From Candidatus Omnitrophota bacterium (GTDB lineage Bacteria; Omnitrophota; Gorgyraeia; Gygaellales; Profunditerraquicolaceae), in NCBI GenBank assembly GCA_026416665.1, contig JAOAET010000051.1, positions 203,800-239,409 of the forward strand: DNA of 35,610 nucleotides. The letters run 5' to 3'. The translations under genes were made by a program, and so were the position numbers. Positions 34,299 through 35,610 of this stretch are shown in pieces. How positions within the stretch are numbered: the first letter of the stretch is position 1; every line of letters begins with the position of its first letter. The notes below the pieces were generated by a model. The model searched no databases. It saw nothing but the letters and a program-made list of their open reading frames with translations, and was not told the origin of the DNA.

Positions 34299-34345
34299 GC
34301 TGGTACAACAGCAGGCCGTGGTTTTATTCCAACTGTTGCACCAGC
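34299..34345 (-). other. Intercistronic stem-loop between pstS and pstC (second system)
   Basis: The arms 34299-34311 and 34333-34345 are inverted repeats matching at 12 of 13 positions (GCTGGTACAACAG against CTGTTGCACCAGC), with a 21-base loop. In the minus-strand RNA no U-run follows, so it is not a standard terminator. Such hairpins after binding-protein genes often protect the upstream mRNA from 3' decay and raise its level relative to the permease; that role is inferred here. Confidence 0.6.
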
Positions 34346-34376
34346 AAAGGGGTTACTGCTTAGTATGTATCAGCAA

Positions 34377-35192
34377 TTATTTTATACTTACGTAACCCTC
34401 CTCATCAACTAACTTTTGCCCTTCTGGACTTAAAATAAAATCAATAAACTCTTTGGCAAGCCCTGTTGGTTTACCGTTTGTATACATAAAAAGCGGTCGG
34501 GAAAGACGGTATTTTTTGGAAACAACTGTGGATTTAGTAGGCATAACACCATCTATCTCAATGGCCTTGACTCCCTTTCCTATATACGCCAAACCAACAT
34601 AACCAATCGCACCCGGTGTTTTTGCTACTACCGACGCAACTGCTTGATTAGAAGCCTCCATAAGTGCGTCCTTACGCACCTTCTGTTTATCTAAAGCCAA
34701 ATCTCCAAATGCCTCAAAAGTCCCACTTGCCGAATCGCGAGAAACCACCACAATCTTCTCTGAAGGCCCACCCACTTCAGACCAGTAAGATATTTTTCCT
34801 GTGTAGATATCCTTTAATTGCTGTTTGCTTAATCCAGTAATGGGATTGGCAGAATTTACAATTACTGCAATGCCATCCATAGCAATAACATGTGCCTTGG
34901 GCTCTTTTCCACGGCTAATGGCTTTTTCTAATTCCGAGTCTTTTATTGGCCTAGAAGAATTAGCAATATCGCAAGTGCCAGCAATAAGCGAGGTAATACC
35001 TACTCCTGAACCACCGCCTCTTACACTTATATCCGCATCTTTATTGCGTGCCATAAACTCTTCGGCTGCGCGTTGGGCAATTGGTAAAACAGTAGTTGAG
35101 CCCTCAATAACCAAACGCTCAGCATGGGCTACTCCTACTACTAACCCCATAACTAGGATGGTAACTAAAATAAATGTAGATATTTGTTTCAT
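34377..35192 (-). CDS. pstS: Phosphate-binding protein PstS (copy 2)
   Basis: Periplasmic phosphate receptor of 271 residues. The signal peptide ends A-H-A near residue 24. Ligand loops are I-E-G-S-T-T-V, R-G-G-G-S-G-V-G-I and S-R-D-S-A-S-G-T, with L-S-R-P-L-F-M-Y near the end. GGGAGG precedes the ATG. It starts only 16 bases after the porin-like gene, so porin and receptor are probably co-transcribed. It is shorter than copy 1 after the S-G-T loop and differs in its anion-site residues (S-T-T against S-D-T), which may change affinity or discrimination. Confidence 0.95.
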   Translation of the reverse strand: MKQISTFILVTILVMGLVVGVAHAERLVIEGSTTVLPIAQRAAEEFMARNKDADISVRGGGSGVGITSLIAGTCDIANSSRPIKDSELEKAISRGKEPKAHVIAMDGIAVIVNSANPITGLSKQQLKDIYTGKISYWSEVGGPSEKIVVVSRDSASGTFEAFGDLALDKQKVRKDALMEASNQAVASVVAKTPGAIGYVGLAYIGKGVKAIEIDGVMPTKSTVVSKKYRLSRPLFMYTNGKPTGLAKEFIDFILSPEGQKLVDEEGYVSIK

Positions 35193-35208
35193 TTGTTTCC
35201 TCCCTATA

Positions 35209-35610
35209 TTAGAATTTTGTTACCCAGTCAATTTGCCAAATATTAATATTTCGGTTCGCACCTGTTGCCACTACTTTATATGGCCGAGTAATAAAATAGG
35301 TCAAACCAATGGTAGAATTCGGCAGTATCTGATACACTGCTCCAAACTTATGACCTTTTGCGCCTGTGCCACCTAAGTGAAAATCTGAGTCATTAATTAT
35401 GGCAAGAACCGCATCGCGACCAATCTGGCGGTAATTGTAGAAGAGTTCAAAACTACCTTTCTCCTGGGCCTTGCCAAGTTTAAAACCGGCAAGCCATGCG
35501 GTATGCTTCTCACTGACATGTTTGGCTTCGTTTGAAACATAGCTGTACTGTAACACAACAGGAAGGCTATAACTAAAAACAGCCAAGTCAATTGGTGAGT
35601 ATTCGGCGTT
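35209..35610 (-). CDS. Outer-membrane beta-barrel (putative porin), C-terminal fragment
   Basis: The last 133 residues of a protein that continues past the right edge; the frame stays open to base 35610. The sequence alternates hydrophobic and polar residues in short strands (L-P-V-V-L-Q-Y-S-Y, F-E-L-F-Y-N-Y-R-Q-I, K-F-G-A-V-Y-Q-I-L, I-G-L-T-Y-F-I). It ends I-W-Q-I-D-W-V-T-K-F, with the C-terminal aromatic residue typical of barrel proteins. It lies 16 bases before pstS in the second Pst operon. A phosphate- or anion-permeable channel is the natural guess, but no selectivity residues can be read from the fragment. Confidence 0.72.
   Translation of the reverse strand, partial: NAEYSPIDLAVFSYSLPVVLQYSYVSNEAKHVSEKHTAWLAGFKLGKAQEKGSFELFYNYRQIGRDAVLAIINDSDFHLGGTGAKGHKFGAVYQILPNSTIGLTYFITRPYKVVATGANRNINIWQIDWVTKF

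Noticed and set aside
1-35610. CRISPR arrays, tRNAs, rRNAs, insertion sequences and prophage genes
   Set aside because: I saw no regularly spaced repeats, no cloverleaf-like elements in the gaps, and no transposase, integrase or phage structural motifs. Genes are closely packed with uniform composition, giving no sign of recent transfer.

Overview
The window is a gene-dense, AT-rich bacterial chromosome segment of 35.6 kb with almost no non-coding DNA. No rRNA, tRNA, CRISPR array, insertion sequence or phage gene was seen. Lipoproteins, an OmpA-type protein, a beta-barrel porin fragment and an HtpX protease indicate a diderm. The best taxonomic clue is a 1902-residue protein (24052-29760). 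Its N-terminal module resembles, from memory, very large uncharacterised proteins of Candidatus Omnitrophota (formerly OP3). I favour that phylum but could not run a search.

Region 1 (1-3590, minus strand) looks like an envelope operon read from a consensus promoter at about 3690: OmpA/LysM lipoprotein, PTS EIIA (PtsN-like), a thioredoxin-CcdA fusion, a DUF1573 lipoprotein, and HtpX cut by the left edge. Region 2 (3791-8081, plus strand) is mutS-mutL. Region 3 (8113-12663, minus strand) is a nitrogen/NAD operon: nadE, an Lrp/AsnC regulator, a class I aminotransferase, type I glutamine synthetase and a GAF-ANTAR antiterminator.

Region 4 (12733-35610) is a phosphate island. A first Pst operon (pstS-pstC-pstA-pstB-pstB-phoU, 17717-12733) starts at a perfect TTGACA-17-TATAAT promoter and ends at an intrinsic terminator. 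A divergent ROK sugar kinase follows. Next is a tightly packed polyphosphate cassette: a Ppx/GppA homologue, PPK1, a CHAD protein and a stand-alone HD protein. Then come the giant membrane protein and its TPR partner. A second Pst operon (porin fragment, pstS, pstC, pstA, pstB, arsC-like, phoU) runs into the right edge. Together these genes would cover phosphate entry across the outer membrane, inner-membrane import, PhoU control, arsenate handling, polyphosphate synthesis and binding, and possibly sugar phosphorylation.

The most striking observation is in the first Pst operon. Its two tandem PstB ATPases have complementary motif lesions. One keeps LSGGQ but lacks the Q-loop glutamine and H-loop histidine; the other keeps those but has LSLEQ instead of LSGGQ. 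In a head-to-tail heterodimer this gives one canonical and one degenerate ATP site, as in asymmetric ABC exporters, but here in a phosphate importer. The second operon has a single PstB with all motifs intact. Other notable points are a Ppx/GppA homologue without its catalytic glutamates, a free copy of the Ppx C-terminal HD domain, a lysine-rich insert in the ROK kinase, and promoters so close to the mutS, ROK and nadE start codons that their mRNAs should be leaderless or nearly so.
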